A stretch of DNA of 64,000 bases, from positions 26,040 to 90,039 of the forward strand of contig JAAAUF010000002.1 of the NCBI GenBank assembly GCA_015499985.1. The letters are read 5' to 3'. The DNA is from Haplosporangium gracile (lineage: Eukaryota > Mortierellomycota > Mortierellomycetes > Mortierellales > Mortierellaceae). This document shows, in pieces, positions 19,655 through 30,813 of this stretch (position 1 is the first letter of the stretch; every line of letters begins with the position of its first letter). The notes under the pieces are model-generated. The model saw only the letters and a list, made by a program, of their open reading frames with translations. It made no database searches and was not told the DNA's origin. A program made the translations under genes and the position numbers.

Positions 19655-21973
19655 ATGGTCATTCAGAACAAAGACGCCGTCGCAGAGGTGCCTCTCGCTC
19701 TCGTCTCCAACCCCTACCTCGACGAACTCACCGCCGGCCTGAGAGCACGTCCCATTCCTTGGGAGGTACGATATAGTCATTTTTACTCACGCCTCGAAAA
19801 AAAAGTGCCATTCATTCGCCTGTTGTTCGCACTGTCGACTTTGGTTCCGGAATCACCGTAGCTCGTAAAAAAACGACTCAACTTCTTGCTGTTACTATGG
19901 CGCTCAACAAATACTCTATTCGCCATTGCCCTTTTTTTTTTGCTTTTGCTGGGCTCCTAATAGGGTTACCAAAGAGCCACGCTTATCACCCAGACGGAGC
20001 TGAACTACATCAAGGCGGTAGAAAAGAAGACTGGAGAAGATCTCTCACGCGTAGTTGACAACGTAAGAAGCCTTAATAGCTCGACCTCTTGGGTGTCAAT
20101 TGCTCTGTTTTCAATGTGAAAATGAAGGGAACAGAGACATGCATTGACGACGCTCTGATACTCACATTTATAGGAAGGACCTGTATATGCGGATTTGTTC
20201 GTCAGTCTCCTTCAAAAGCTCGTTCGTGTGGACACTATCCAGTCGATCCTCATTTTGATTGATGATCTACTCTTGGGTACAGATGCTTTTCTACTCAGCT
20301 TACTCCTTGCACTACAACATACTATTTGAACTCTCTATCACTTCACAGTGCGTCTGACCCTCTTTGTCCTTTCGAACATCTTTACGACAGATCATGAGGA
20401 GAGGGCGACATACTTTCTCGACTTGGCTAAGAAGGACCCCAGCCTCCCTTACGCACCCCTGTTGAAGTATGGACCAAATTGAGTGAGAGGAAACGATGCA
20501 AGGATGAAGTGGTCCTGAATTGATCACGTATCTTGCTGCAGCTAACTTGATGCTGACCCAATCGATGTATTGTCAACAACAATAGATGCTTGCGAAGCGA
20601 GGACGATTTTGTTCCACTGAAGGCAAGCAAGATCTTGACGACGATTCTGTGCGCAAGTCCAAAGCCAAGCACGGAGGCCGCAGAGGAACTCTTCCGCTGG
20701 ACTACCGCTCAGCTTCAGAGTAACAACCCAGCAGTAGTTGACTTGGCTGTTCAGGTGCTCGAGTCGGTTCTTAGACAGAGGGCACTCCGACCAATCTACT
20801 GGAACTCACCTCATGCTATGGATGCACTCGTCAAGATCTTGAAGACCGAAACACCCACCCCTCAGATGCAGTATCAGGTCATTTACTGCTTCTGGATCTT
20901 GACCTTTGACACTGAGATTGCGCAAGAGTTGAACAGGTATTCAAAAGTTAAAGCCAAGAGCCCAATATACCATTGATCACATTAGAAGAATATGAACCTA
21001 GGGGCCGTGTTTCTCACTTTTGAGCTACCGCGTTAATTTACTTTTGCTATACATAGAAGGTATGATGTTATCCCTCCATTGGTCGAGATTGCAAAGTCGG
21101 CTATCAAGGAGAAGGTCATCCGTGTCATCATCTCCACCCTGAGAGTAAGTCCATGGCCATGTTCACAATATGGACCCTTTATTATTTCTTCATGCAGTCT
21201 ACGACAATTTCTGCGCTAACCCTCGATGTCGATACCCCCTGCATGTGATGAAAATGTGACGAATCTTAGAACTTGGTCGAGAAGGCGCCCGAGGCAAACT
21301 TGGCTGCCATGGCTGCCGTCAAGCTTCTGACCTTTACAGAGAACCTGTCCACACGAAAGTGGTCAGACGGCGAGATTCTCGAGGACGTCAACTACCTTAA
21401 GGCAGAACTGGAGGAGAACTTCCAAACCCTGACGTGAGTGACACCTTACAGTATCACACACGAATATGTTCATGTCCACTTTTTCTTCTTTTCGCGTCTG
21501 ATGCTTAGCCTTTTTTGCCCTTCCTTCTTGTGTTTAGGACTTTTGAGGTTTATCAGGCGGAGCTGTTGTCTGGAAGGCTTATCTGGTCGCCACCCCATCA
21601 ATCGGACCTTTTCTGGACAAAGAATTGGCGTGAGCTCAAGAAGGAGAACTATGCGCTCCTAAGGATCCTTGCTCGACTTCTCAGCACTGCCGGTGATTCT
21701 GTTGTGTTGTCTGTCGCCGCCAACGACATTGGACAATACGTCAAGCGTGATCCCAGCAGCAAAAGGTAAGTCCTTCTCGTTGCGATATGTTCATTATATG
21801 ATCTAGTCCATACATTAACCTTCTTTCCATTTGTTCTCTGTCTCGCTAGGTTCTTGCAGGAGCTGGGTGTCAAGCAGAGGATTATGGAGCTGATGTCACA
21901 CCCTGACCAGGATGTTCGCTACAACAGTGTCAATGCTAGTTGGTCGTTGATTGGAGGTAGCGGGCGTGTTTAG
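19655..21973 (+). CDS. VMA13: V-type proton ATPase subunit H
   Basis: Model: join(19655..19765, 19964..20062, 20174..20276, 20349..20466, 20586..20936, 21057..21144, 21270..21433, 21538..21765, 21850..21973), 461 aa. All eight introns are GT-AG and in phase. The sixth exon could instead begin at 21060, which removes one residue and keeps the frame. Subunit H is a HEAT/armadillo-like helical protein of the peripheral V1 sector. It activates ATP hydrolysis when V1 is bound to Vo and silences it when V1 is free. Diagnostic segments include the N-terminal NPYLDELTAGLRARPIPWEGYQ, the central QMQYQVIYCFWILTFD, and the C-terminal domain with SDLFWTKNW, LLRILARLL and DPSSKRFLQELGVKQRIMELM. The length fits yeast Vma13 (478) and human ATP6V1H (483). 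The gene acts in acidification of vacuoles and endosomes. Confidence 0.95.
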
Positions 21974-22031
21974 AGCGTTGACAGACTTTACAAAAATGAG
22001 ACAGGAGAGTGCCAACAGGCTTTCATGCAGA

Positions 22032-22037
22032 AATAAA
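22032..22037 (+). terminator. Poly(A) signal candidate, VMA13
   Basis: AATAAA lies about 59 nt after the VMA13 stop codon and 81 nt before the end of the convergent CsbD-like gene. Confidence 0.45.
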
Positions 22038-22117
22038 AATGATGATTTTATTAAGTTGTATTAACAAAGAAAGGGTGCGAGCGCGGAAAGAGTTAGGACG
22101 TGGTGCGAAGGATGGGT

Positions 22118-22411
22118 CTAGACGCTACGCTGGACATTGCCAATGGCATCGTTGACTTCACCCTTGGCATACATGGTCTTGTCGCCGGTGAGGGAGCCGA
22201 CCTTCTTTTGAGCTTGGCCTTCGACGTTGTGGCCGTGGCCCTCGACGTGGGTCTTGGCGGCGGCTTCTCTGAGGACGTTGTCAGCTTGGGTCCTTTGAGC
22301 GACTCCGCTGGCGACCATTTCGGGGGAACCGAGCTTCTCGCCGACGACTTCTTTGGCGCTGCCTATGTAGTAGCTCATGGTGTTTGAAATCTTTGTGGCG
22401 ATATTTGACAT
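22118..22411 (-). CDS. CsbD-like stress hydrophilin
   Basis: A single exon encodes 97 aa. The sequence is hydrophilic and Ala/Gly/Lys/Glu-rich, with the repeating pattern of the CsbD family: GSAKEVVGEKLGSPEMVASG, EGQAQKKVGSLTGDKTMYAKG and EVNDAIGNVQRSV. CsbD was defined in Bacillus as a SigB-dependent general stress protein, and fungal members are often stress- or conidiation-induced hydrophilins. Molecular function is not established. The promoter side (22412-22500) has a short direct repeat of GTGGTGAA-like units. The gene is convergent with VMA13, with only 144 bp between the two stop codons. Confidence 0.82.
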   Translation of the reverse strand: MSNIATKISNTMSYYIGSAKEVVGEKLGSPEMVASGVAQRTQADNVLREAAAKTHVEGHGHNVEGQAQKKVGSLTGDKTMYAKGEVNDAIGNVQRSV

Positions 22412-22776
22412 TGTTGAAGTTGGTTGGAGAAGGTAGTGGATAAGGGAAAGGGTGAAGTGGTAAAGTGGTGAAGTGGTGAAGTGGCGAAGAAAAAGTGATG
22501 ATGAGGTTGCCGTGCTGATAAGGTTTTATACAGGACGAAAAGGAGACGCAGGTATCATGATGACCCGATGACCGAAGAAAATAGGTCCATGGACCACAGG
22601 CTCCAAATTAGGCTGTTCCTGGAAGCGTGTCGTCGTTCTTGGCTGTTTCATTGTGCATTTAACAGTGGCCCTTAATACCACCATTATTTCTTTTCTTAGA
22701 GTCTTTGTTGATCTCGCTGTTCGCTTGCATCAATCAAACCTCCCTCTTCAAGAAAACTCTCGACCTCAAATTAACC
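22412..22776. other. Divergent region, CsbD-like / SF3a60
   Basis: Two head-to-head genes share about 365 bp. A degenerate 8-bp direct repeat (GTGGTGAA) lies at about 22452-22487, in the likely 5' UTR of the CsbD-like gene. I see nothing else that I can name. Confidence 0.45.
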
Positions 22777-24830
22777 ATGGACAGTGTGCTCGGTACGACA
22801 ACAGGACAACTACTTGCATGAATGGATACAAGATTCAGTTTTGGACAAATTAAACGAAAGGAAGTATTTCATCAGGAACAAGTTACAATCACGAGATTAA
22901 CATCACTCTTCTCTTTTCAAAAACGGGGACAATCAACAAATAGAGACTCAACGTCGCCTTCATGAGGAGATTGATCGCCTGGAACAGGCCGTTGTCGACC
23001 AGTTTATGCTCAACCCTAAAACTGTATGTTATGATTTTCTGTTTTGCTTTGATATACTTGTTTATCTTAGGGAATGCCGTTTGACGAGGAGGGTTGATCT
23101 GACATTTTTCTTAACGTTTACTGAACATTGAAAATTAGCATAAGGAGCGTCTCTTGCAGGAACATACAGTGGATGGTTTCTTGGACCGGATCAGTGCCAG
23201 GAGTAAGGACCTTTCAACTATTTACAAGGATGACGACGAGTAAGTGGCCTCAACCTCTTCGTCGTAGCTATGTCCTCATGTCAGCTCAGAAGTATGCTGT
23301 CCATGATTTCTTACAGCGCCTCCGATCTCTTTAACCTTTAATAGGAGCCGGAAGAAGGAAATGGATGCCATTTCTGGGGCAAACGAGTTTGGAGAGTTCT
23401 ACAACCGTCTCAAGAAGATCAAGGACTATCACAGGAAATACCCCAACGAGGCAGTCGAGCCCATGGAGATGGAATTTATGGACCAACAACCCACAGAGGA
23501 AAAGATGAACGCGTTAGACGACATGTTCTCGGGCGAGGAGGCAGGAGGACGGTACTTGGATCTGCACGAGGTTCATGAACACTACATGAACCTGAAGAGT
23601 CTCAAGCGGACAAATTATCTCGGATATCTTTCAGAGTTTACATTATTCGAGGAGATTGAGCGGAAAGACAAGAACGCGGACTATCAGAGGTAAATGATTG
23701 ATATGGTGGGCGCTTTCACGCCTAGAAATGTAGTTTTGCTTGTGATCTCAGGAGCATCCAGAGATATTAACACATAATTATCTTTCTGCAACACGAATAG
23801 ATATCTGGATGTGCTCAGCACGTACTTGGAAGGCTACTTGAAGAGGATCAAACCACTGACAAACATTGGAGAGATCAAGGGGGATGGTCGTCAAGAGTTT
23901 GATAAAAAGTGGGAGGAGGGTTCGTTGCCCGGATGGCCCAAACAGGAACAGGATGCCGCCCCTACGACAGACCTTTTCTGTATCGCTTGTAAAAAGCAGT
24001 ACGCTAAGGATTCTGTGTACAATGCACACTTAACGAGCAAGAAACATATCAAGGCAGCAGCACAACTGGCCTCGAACGGAGGCAGCACCAAGCCTAGCGA
24101 CCAGGAGAGCGTGGCCGAAGCCCAATCCAAGGCGTTGGCGGATAAGGCCAAGCCAGAGCAGGATGCTGCCTGGTCTGAGTTCTTGATCCAAAAGTACACC
24201 GAGATTTTGAAGCCGCAGATCGAGGAGACTAAGGAGAATGTCGAGCGTCGCCAGACCCTGACTGGTCGTGAGCGTGATGTTAGTTGAAGCTTTGCATTTG
24301 GGTATCTGTCATGAATGTCACGCTTGCGTCCTTACAAACTTTGAATAGGACCTAACTTGTTGACGCTTTTTTTTTTCTAATCGTAATCGTGATAGTTGGA
24401 GCTGGAGACGGATCAGATTGAGCTGGAGGACTCTGATTCAGATGACGAGGAAAAGATCTACAACCCATTGAAGCTTCCACTAGGCTGGGATGGCAAGCCT
24501 ATCCCCTACTGGCTGTTCAAGTTGCACGGATTGGGTGTCGAATACTCGTGTGAAATCTGTGGAAATCACGTCTACAAGGGCCGCAAGGCGTTCGACAAGC
24601 ATTTCCAGGAATGGCGCCATGCCCATGGCATGCGGTGTCTGGGTATCCCCAACACTCGCCAGTTCCACGAGATTGTCGGGATTGAGGATGCACTTGCGCT
24701 GTGGAAGAAGATCAAGGGCACCAAGCCTGAGGGGGCCAAGAAGGACCAGATCGAAGAGTTTGAGGATAGCGAAGGAAACGTCTTTAACAAGAAGACATAT
24801 GAGGATCTCAAGCGCCAAGGACTTATTTAA
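22777..24830 (+). CDS. PRP9: Splicing factor 3A subunit 3 (SF3a60/Prp9)
   Basis: Model: join(22777..22792, 22944..23023, 23139..23239, 23345..23689, 23801..24278, 24396..24830), 484 aa, all GT-AG and in phase. The 16-nt first exon (ACCATGG context) gives MDSVL and joins ETQRRLHEEIDRLEQ, matching the human start METILEQQRR. The protein is part of SF3a in the U2 snRNP and helps prespliceosome formation. Conserved blocks are MDAISGANEFGEFYNRLKKI, GRYLDLHEVHEHYMNLK, and a C2H2-type finger CIACKKQYAKDSVYNAH...H near residues 238-262. The highly conserved C-terminal block follows (NPLKLPLGWDGKPIPYWLFK, then CEICGNHVYKGRKAFDKHF and EWRHAHGMRCLGI). The last exon ends KKTYEDLKRQGLI as in human. Where human SF3A3 has a SAP-like insert, this one has the extra finger, as I recall for fungal orthologues. 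Confidence 0.95.
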
Positions 24831-24881
24831 TCACTTCATCCTGGTTGTGGGTTCTTTGTTTGCGATGCTGTTCGCTACAAG

Positions 24882-24887
24882 AATAAA
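24882..24887 (+). terminator. Poly(A) signal candidate, SF3a60 gene
   Basis: AATAAA lies 52 nt after the stop codon of the SF3a60 gene. Confidence 0.45.
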
Positions 24888-25101
24888 AACACCATCTTCT
24901 GCCAGCGAATTCGACTAGGTCGATTAGTGATCTCTGTGCCTGTGCGCCAGATGTGCGTTAAAGTGGCTTTGGCTTCGCTAAGTCAGGAACCTAGACTTTA
25001 TTTTCTCTCTGCACACACCCTCTTTTTTTCTGTTTCAAACTCTCCCCTCTCTACCTCCATTCGTTACACTCATTCCAGCACAACAACTTCAACCACTAAA
25101 A

Positions 25102-26027
25102 ATGCTTTCAACAACCATCCGCCTGGAAGCCGTTGCTCATACACGCACTCCTCTCATTCGGTTTGTTGGTTCTCGCAAGGCGTTGCCTAAATAGTCCNNN
25201 NNNNNNNTTTTCGTGGCGTTGAAAATACAGCTTCTTATCTTTTTTGCCAGAGGAGAGTATATTCCAAGGATGCCTGTATCATTACTGCACTGCTGGCTCT
25301 TCTTATGATAATCACCTTTAAATTCGCTCGCAGGTGAGAAGTTTCAACGCCATTCTTCCAAGTAGAGGAACGAAGAGGTTTGGGAAGAAACTAAAAAAAA
25401 AAATGGTTGAGCGCCAGAATCCCATTTTTTTTGGAGGCGGATGATTGCGGATTTTAGCTACCTTCCGAAAGGGCACACGAAATGTCTCTTCACTCGTCGG
25501 CATTTCTTGTGAAGGAATGAAAAGTACAATCTTTGTGCTCGGACTTCATACGCGTTATGCATGAAATAAGACAAGGAAACATTGCGCTGATACCGGCTGC
25601 TCCTTTTATGAATGTCTGTATATCTTCAATGGGAACATTTTCTAGTACATCATGAGGCAGGTCGGCATCCAGCTGCCCCAAAGAATGCGGAATACCCACT
25701 CAAGGCAGGAACCTCATCATTATCATCACCATCATCATCATCGCCTTTAAAGGCATCGGCAAAACAGCCTTTGAACGTGACAACAACTCCAGGACCTCAT
25801 AGCGCGACGAGACATACTCTAGACTTTGCAGAGCTCCCTAGCCGGTATCGCCAACCCCTATTGACGGAAGCCGAGATTGAAGCCGTTGAGGTGAGTTTTA
25901 TGATGAGCGTGTATCGCGTCTAAAGTTGATACGATATGTGCAAGCCAATGATGCTCAATTCTTGTATTTTTTGAAAAGGTATGTCGAGCGGTGTGGATGC
26001 GAACCATATAAGCAATGGGTGCAGTAG
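25102..26027 (+). CDS. KGD4: Kgd4 / mitochondrial 2-oxoglutarate dehydrogenase adaptor (MRPS36 family), interrupted by a gap
   Basis: Three exons are visible. Exon 1 (25102 to about 25191) encodes MLSTTIRLEAVAHTRTPLIRF and GSRKALPK, matching the HTPLIRF start of human MRPS36/KGD4. Exon 2 (25646-25890, acceptor TCTAG) has VHHEAGRHPAAPKN, a Ser/Pro-rich linker, then ELPSRYRQPLLTEAEIEAVE, matching the LPxKYRRxLVSxEEMEFI end of the family. A last exon at 25989-26027 would give RCGCEPYKQWVQ. Its acceptor is a choice between two AGs. Kgd4 links the E3 subunit to the 2-oxoglutarate dehydrogenase core. The donor of exon 1 cannot be seen: an in-frame TAG stands at 25192-25194, three bases before the assembly gap. 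The gene is therefore either mis-assembled here or truncated. Confidence 0.72.
25198..25207. other. Assembly gap (10 N)
   Basis: Ten N characters interrupt the first intron, or the exon 1 border, of the Kgd4 gene. A round number of N usually stands for unknown length. Confidence 1.
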
Positions 26028-26075
26028 TGGATGGTAGAAGGAGCCCTGGCAAGCTTGAGCAATTGTCACCTCGGA

Positions 26076-26081
26076 AATAAA
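26076..26081 (+). terminator. Poly(A) signal candidate, Kgd4 gene
   Basis: AATAAA lies 49 nt after the proposed Kgd4 stop codon, which supports a transcript end here. Confidence 0.4.
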
Positions 26082-28670
26082 AATGAGCGCGAGTAGAAAG
26101 CAGGCTGTCCCTTTTGTTTTGCCATTTGAATCATATAAGAGGGGAGAGATCGCTGTTTTGCTGTTTTGGTACGACGCCAGACAAAACTCCTAATGCTTGT
26201 GATGGGTCCTCTTCTATTTATTTTACTTCCAGGAGGAGAGAGCAACGCGGACGGACAGACACGTCGAGTAGTTGGTTGTTGATTATATTTTTTTTTTCAT
26301 CGCCGACACAAATATGATTTACTGTTTTTTTTCGCAAGTTAGAAATTAGAAAAGTGCGAATATCAATTAGAGACAGACAAACGGCCCAGCCCGTCCGTCT
26401 CCTTCTTTAGCCCTCGAATCTCTGCTTCGTTAAGTATCCCGAATAACGATACCCTCTCTTCATCGGTTTTAGTTAACGCCTTTTTGGACTATTGCAGTTG
26501 TGAACCAACAAGAGGAGTTTTTTTGTTTTTTTTTTTCTTATTGCTACTTAGCTGAAAGAGAAAATTGCTAAATTGATTGCAGTGAGCACGAAAAAAAAAA
26601 ATTCATTAATTTATTTCAGTTGGCAAGAAAAAAAAAAAAAAAAAAGTGTAGTTTTTTCACGTACACTTGCATCCATCCAAGATGGACCTCTTTTTTTAGG
26701 TACTTTTTGTATATAGAAACTGAGAGCACATTGCATTTTAGGCCTTGTACAATTCTGTCGACTATGACTTTGCATTATTATTGTTTGTAACCTGTCCACC
26801 CCCCTGGTTTGGTTTGTAGTTGAGCTCCCAACGCCGACACGCCTCATTGTCGTATTCACGAGTATACATATATTCTTCGTTTCGGTGCTGTTAAAACCAT
26901 GTGCGACCCCTCCTATCCTCCTCCTTACCTTCCCCTAAAAAAAAAAATGAGGTTGACAGATATTCACAATGCGCACTTTCAATCCAAGAAATGCATTGGA
27001 ATGCAGCCTGAAATAAAACGCCCTCAAATCTATCTAGCTCTCATGTTTGACTGGTTCAACAAAATATGATGGTATTGTTGGCTACCAAGGAAGAGAAATA
27101 GACAATAGCGTCAAATACTAGCAAGCCTAGACACTCCCTTCCTGACTTTCTAACGGCCTCATGCACACACATCGATATTTATTGTTGCTACTAGTGCCTG
27201 AAAGTGCTAAGGTGAGGAAAGAGGAAAGGAGGAGAAGCTAGTCAAAAACTGAATGTGAGCAGCAGCAACAATAGTCGAAGGGGAGAACAGAGCCACAGGG
27301 TCCGGTGGAAGTTGACACCCAAGACACGGTTGCGCGCCTATTCTTTGTTTTTTTTTTGGAAGTTTTTTTATTTTGGAAAACCGAGACACCTGAACCTGGC
27401 CTTCCTAGTTTGCGTTTGAACCAATCGACGACAGTCGTTTCACCATGGGTAATAGGGGAGGAGGAGGAGGCTTTGGCTACTCCTTTTTCCTTTTTGCTAG
27501 AGAAAAGGTTGTCCCTCTTGGGTATTTGTCCTTTTTACGAGAAGAAGGAGTGGTAGTGATGTTTGTGGTTGACACTAGACGTAAGCAAACGGTTGTTTGT
27601 TACCCAAGGTGCATGGAGGGAATCTTTAATGTTCGTAAGTAATCAAAGTGTAGTCAAAATATGATGGGGTTTGATCACAGCCAATATAAAAACGACGTCC
27701 CTGAAATTTCATTTTATTCAAAACCCTGGCACCATTTGAAGTATTAAAAAAATGATAATGATGATGATGATGTCCTTGCGCCGAAAAAGTGGGGGTGTGA
27801 AGAGAAAGGTATACGCCGAGTACTCACCCGTCTCCGAGGAAATGAGAAGAAAGAAAAAAAAACGAAGGCGAAGACAGCAGAAAGAGACACAATTGAACAA
27901 ACAAAAAACACGAGGGAGGGAACGAGGAGGACTTTGTTAATTTATTCTGCAGCCAGTCCGAGCGAGGTGAAAAGAATTAAGATCTTGATACATGGTGTGG
28001 TATACATGCGCATTGAAGATAAAGAAACAGTAAAAGAGTACGGTCAACATCTCACATCTCTTTTACTTCGACTGGCTTGGCCCACTTTTCCAGCCATGAT
28101 GAGTGATATTTTATTTAAATTAGTGTCAATTGGTCCATATTTTTATATTTTGAACTGCCGTAGTCCACCTTTCTTTTTGTAATTCTTGGTGAAGGAAGGA
28201 AAGGGCAAAGTCAAAAAAGAAATAAGATAGAAAAAAATATCGAAATTAAGCGGGTGGGTTTAGCGTTGATTGACAATGGTGGTCGAAACTTGTAGCGATT
28301 TCTTTTTCACCTCTTCAGTGGCGACATGAAGAGGAAGGGGTTGGATTCCACGTACGGACATTTGCTGAGCTTGCCTCTTCTCTTGGATGGCCATCGAAGG
28401 ACCCTTTGCCTTTGCTGCTGTTCTTATTTCAGAAAGCTCAAATATTTTTATTTTCGACACATATCATCAGTATTTTGTTTGTGGCTCTCGTCTGGCCTTT
28501 GTTTTCTTTTCTCCGTCTCGCCTATGGTAGAGTTAAGCCATCGTCAAGGTAGAGGTATGAATTGAATGAGAGAGGTGTGTTGCTTGTAGTACTTTAGTTG
28601 AGCGTTTTTTTTTGTTCAGGACCACGCGCAATGTCTGAACCTGATCCGGTAATTGACAATTGAGTGAGTG

Positions 28671-28675
<5 letters not shown>

Positions 28676-28707
<32 letters not shown>

Positions 28708-28725
28708 TGTGTGTGTGTGTGTGTG
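28676..28725. repeat. (GA)n(GT)n compound microsatellite
   Basis: About 14 GA units run directly into about 10 GT units, with no interruption at the junction. Confidence 0.95.
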
Positions 28726-29619
28726 CAATTGCGTGCAAGCTGTAGACCGCGGACCCAAAAGGGCAACGAGGGGGAGAGAGTATTCAGCAACAATAGCATT
28801 AGCATTAACGAGAGAAAGAGTGTATGCCATGACATGGCGCTAGTTTAATGCCCTTTTCATATCACTTGACTCTCTCTCGAAAGATAGATCGAATGTATCC
28901 GCATCCAGATTGAACCTTGGTGAATGAAGTGTACCTAATAATAAAAAGCCTTTGACTATTTTTCATTTTTTATTTTACTTTTCACCCTCTTCTGGTTCCT
29001 GGTTCCTGGTTCCTCCTTTTCTTCTTTTCTTTTCTTGTCTTTTCTCATTTCTTTTTTCTGTTCTTCTTTTTCTCCTCTTTCCCCCTCTCCTTTACCCGCC
29101 CAGTCCATCCACTCACGACCCATCCTTCCCTGATTCTCTCTCTCTTCCTCTCTTTACCCTCTCAAACCCCTCACAATCCTTCTTCAGGAACCTTCAATCC
29201 CCCTCCTCTCTCATCCAATCCCTCTTCACTCTCTCTTCGTAGTCTCCCTTCTTCATACTCCCTTCTTCACGCTACACTCCTTCGACACTCACACCTCGCC
29301 ATCATACTCCCATCCCGGAACCTGTAGCGCCGTGCGTCAAAGGATTAGCATCAACAACACCCTCCGCTTCTCCTCTCCTCCTACCGCAACTCACACTCAT
29401 TAACGACCATCTTTCTCTAATACAACCAACTGCAACAAAGAGTATATATCTCACAACAGCCAAGGACCGGATACACACGACGCAGTCAACACCTCCTTGC
29501 TTTTTTCCAGCCTTTTATATATCGTTCTTCCTGGCTCTCGTGTGTGTGGTTCTTTCCCCCCTTGTTTCCTTGAAATAACACACATACAAGAGTGCACAAC
29601 AACTACAACAACAACAAAG

Positions 29620-29680
29620 GTAATGAGGCACACTTTTCTTTCGAGTTGGGATCATTGTCAGTCGACTGTTTGTCAAACCC

Positions 29681-29712
<32 letters not shown>

Positions 29713-29860
29713 TTCCTTTCCCTTCTTCGTCCTCCTCTCTTTCTCGCCACTCAAAGGAACCACCAGCACCAACAACAACCGAAAGAGGGGATCAGCGAAT
29801 AGCATGTTTAATTTGTGGCCCCTCTAAATTTGGGGGACTTTCACTTGTGGATATTTTTCC

Positions 29861-29894
<34 letters not shown>

Positions 29895-30758
29895 CCTGTC
29901 CATTCTTGTCCTGTGCTTTAGTGTTACAATAACAATAGCAGCAAATTGACGTCGTTTCGCCACCCTCGCTGGTCATAAAGTAAACAAGAGCACTAGGAGT
30001 GAGTGAGTGCCAGCAATTCAGCAATAAGAAGAGAAAAGAGGGATTTTTTTTTTTTTTTTACATTGAGGCGCCCAATTATTTAATTTGAGCCCTGTGTTCA
30101 AGAATAGCATCACAGGAAAAATAATACTGTGGTACTCAACACTGCTACGACTAGTGCGTATACGGGCTAGAGATAATATGGGACTACCGGTTGTGGTTCC
30201 GTTGGCCTAGTACCTCACCGCTCCTTCCCTCCATCTCTCTCACACAATACTCTCCCTCCCTCCTTCCCTTCTTTCCTTAATCTGCGCCCTGCATCCCTCT
30301 CTCTCTTCTCTGACGGAGCCATATGCAGGCTGGAGCGTGACAACAAAGGGTCAGTTACAGCGACAAAGAAGGCCCGGGCTTGAAAAGGGGACAAACAAAG
30401 AGACAACGGGGATGGAACGGGGAGAAGGGGGAGCGACGTCTCCGGTTTTGTCGACTGAGATAATCTGCATACGAACATTGCTTGCTAACCAAAACCTTAC
30501 CTCCTCTTTTCTTCTTACTCTTTACTTGATTATGTCCTTGTGTCTGTCTTCCTTCAACTCCCTTCAACTTTGACCCGACTTTCAACAACTTCCTCCATTC
30601 AATTCCTTTGCCTAACTTCTTGACTTAAACATATCCACATTTCACAACCAACACAAACAACTTTCCACTCACACGCGTCTTTCCTGATTCAACCTACAAA
30701 ACACTGAAAACTATGCACCTCTTCGACAAATGATACCATCAACATTGACACCTTTTAG
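29620..30758 (+). other. Possible 5' UTR intron of the surface-protein gene
   Basis: A strong donor (CAAAG|GTAATG) follows an AAC-rich leader, and a strong pyrimidine-tract acceptor (CCTTTTAG|GC) lies 55 nt before the start codon at 30814. Between them are CT and GT microsatellites and no coding sequence. A leader intron of 1.1 kb is inferred and is long for this genome. Confidence 0.3.
29862..29893. repeat. (GT)n microsatellite
   Basis: A perfect GT dinucleotide run of about 16 units. Confidence 0.95.
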
Positions 30759-30813
30759 GCTCTTCTAAAACCAACAAAACCAACAAAAAAAAAACCAGCT
30801 ATATTTGCTCAAA

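Larger units (their letters stand above)
26028..30813. other. Gene-poor region with microsatellites
   Basis: About 4.8 kb hold no gene that I can support. The first part is the 3' flank of Kgd4. The rest is AT-rich or CT-rich, with homopolymers at about 26590-26600 and 26627-26645, ATG/ATT repeats near 27748-27771, GA/GT repeats and CT runs. One minus-strand frame at 28260-28420 is less repetitive than the others (see findings). From about 29,000 onward, CT-rich and then CA/AAC-rich sequence looks like the promoter and leader of the gene at 30814. Confidence 0.5.

Noticed and set aside
27445..27642. 65-residue frame starting MGNRGGGGGF
   Set aside because: It has no homology that I recognise, no splice context, and lies in an otherwise non-coding region.
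28676..29893. Repeat arrays considered as a CRISPR or mobile-element signal
   Set aside because: They are simple dinucleotide microsatellites without spacers, terminal inverted repeats or transposase sequence.
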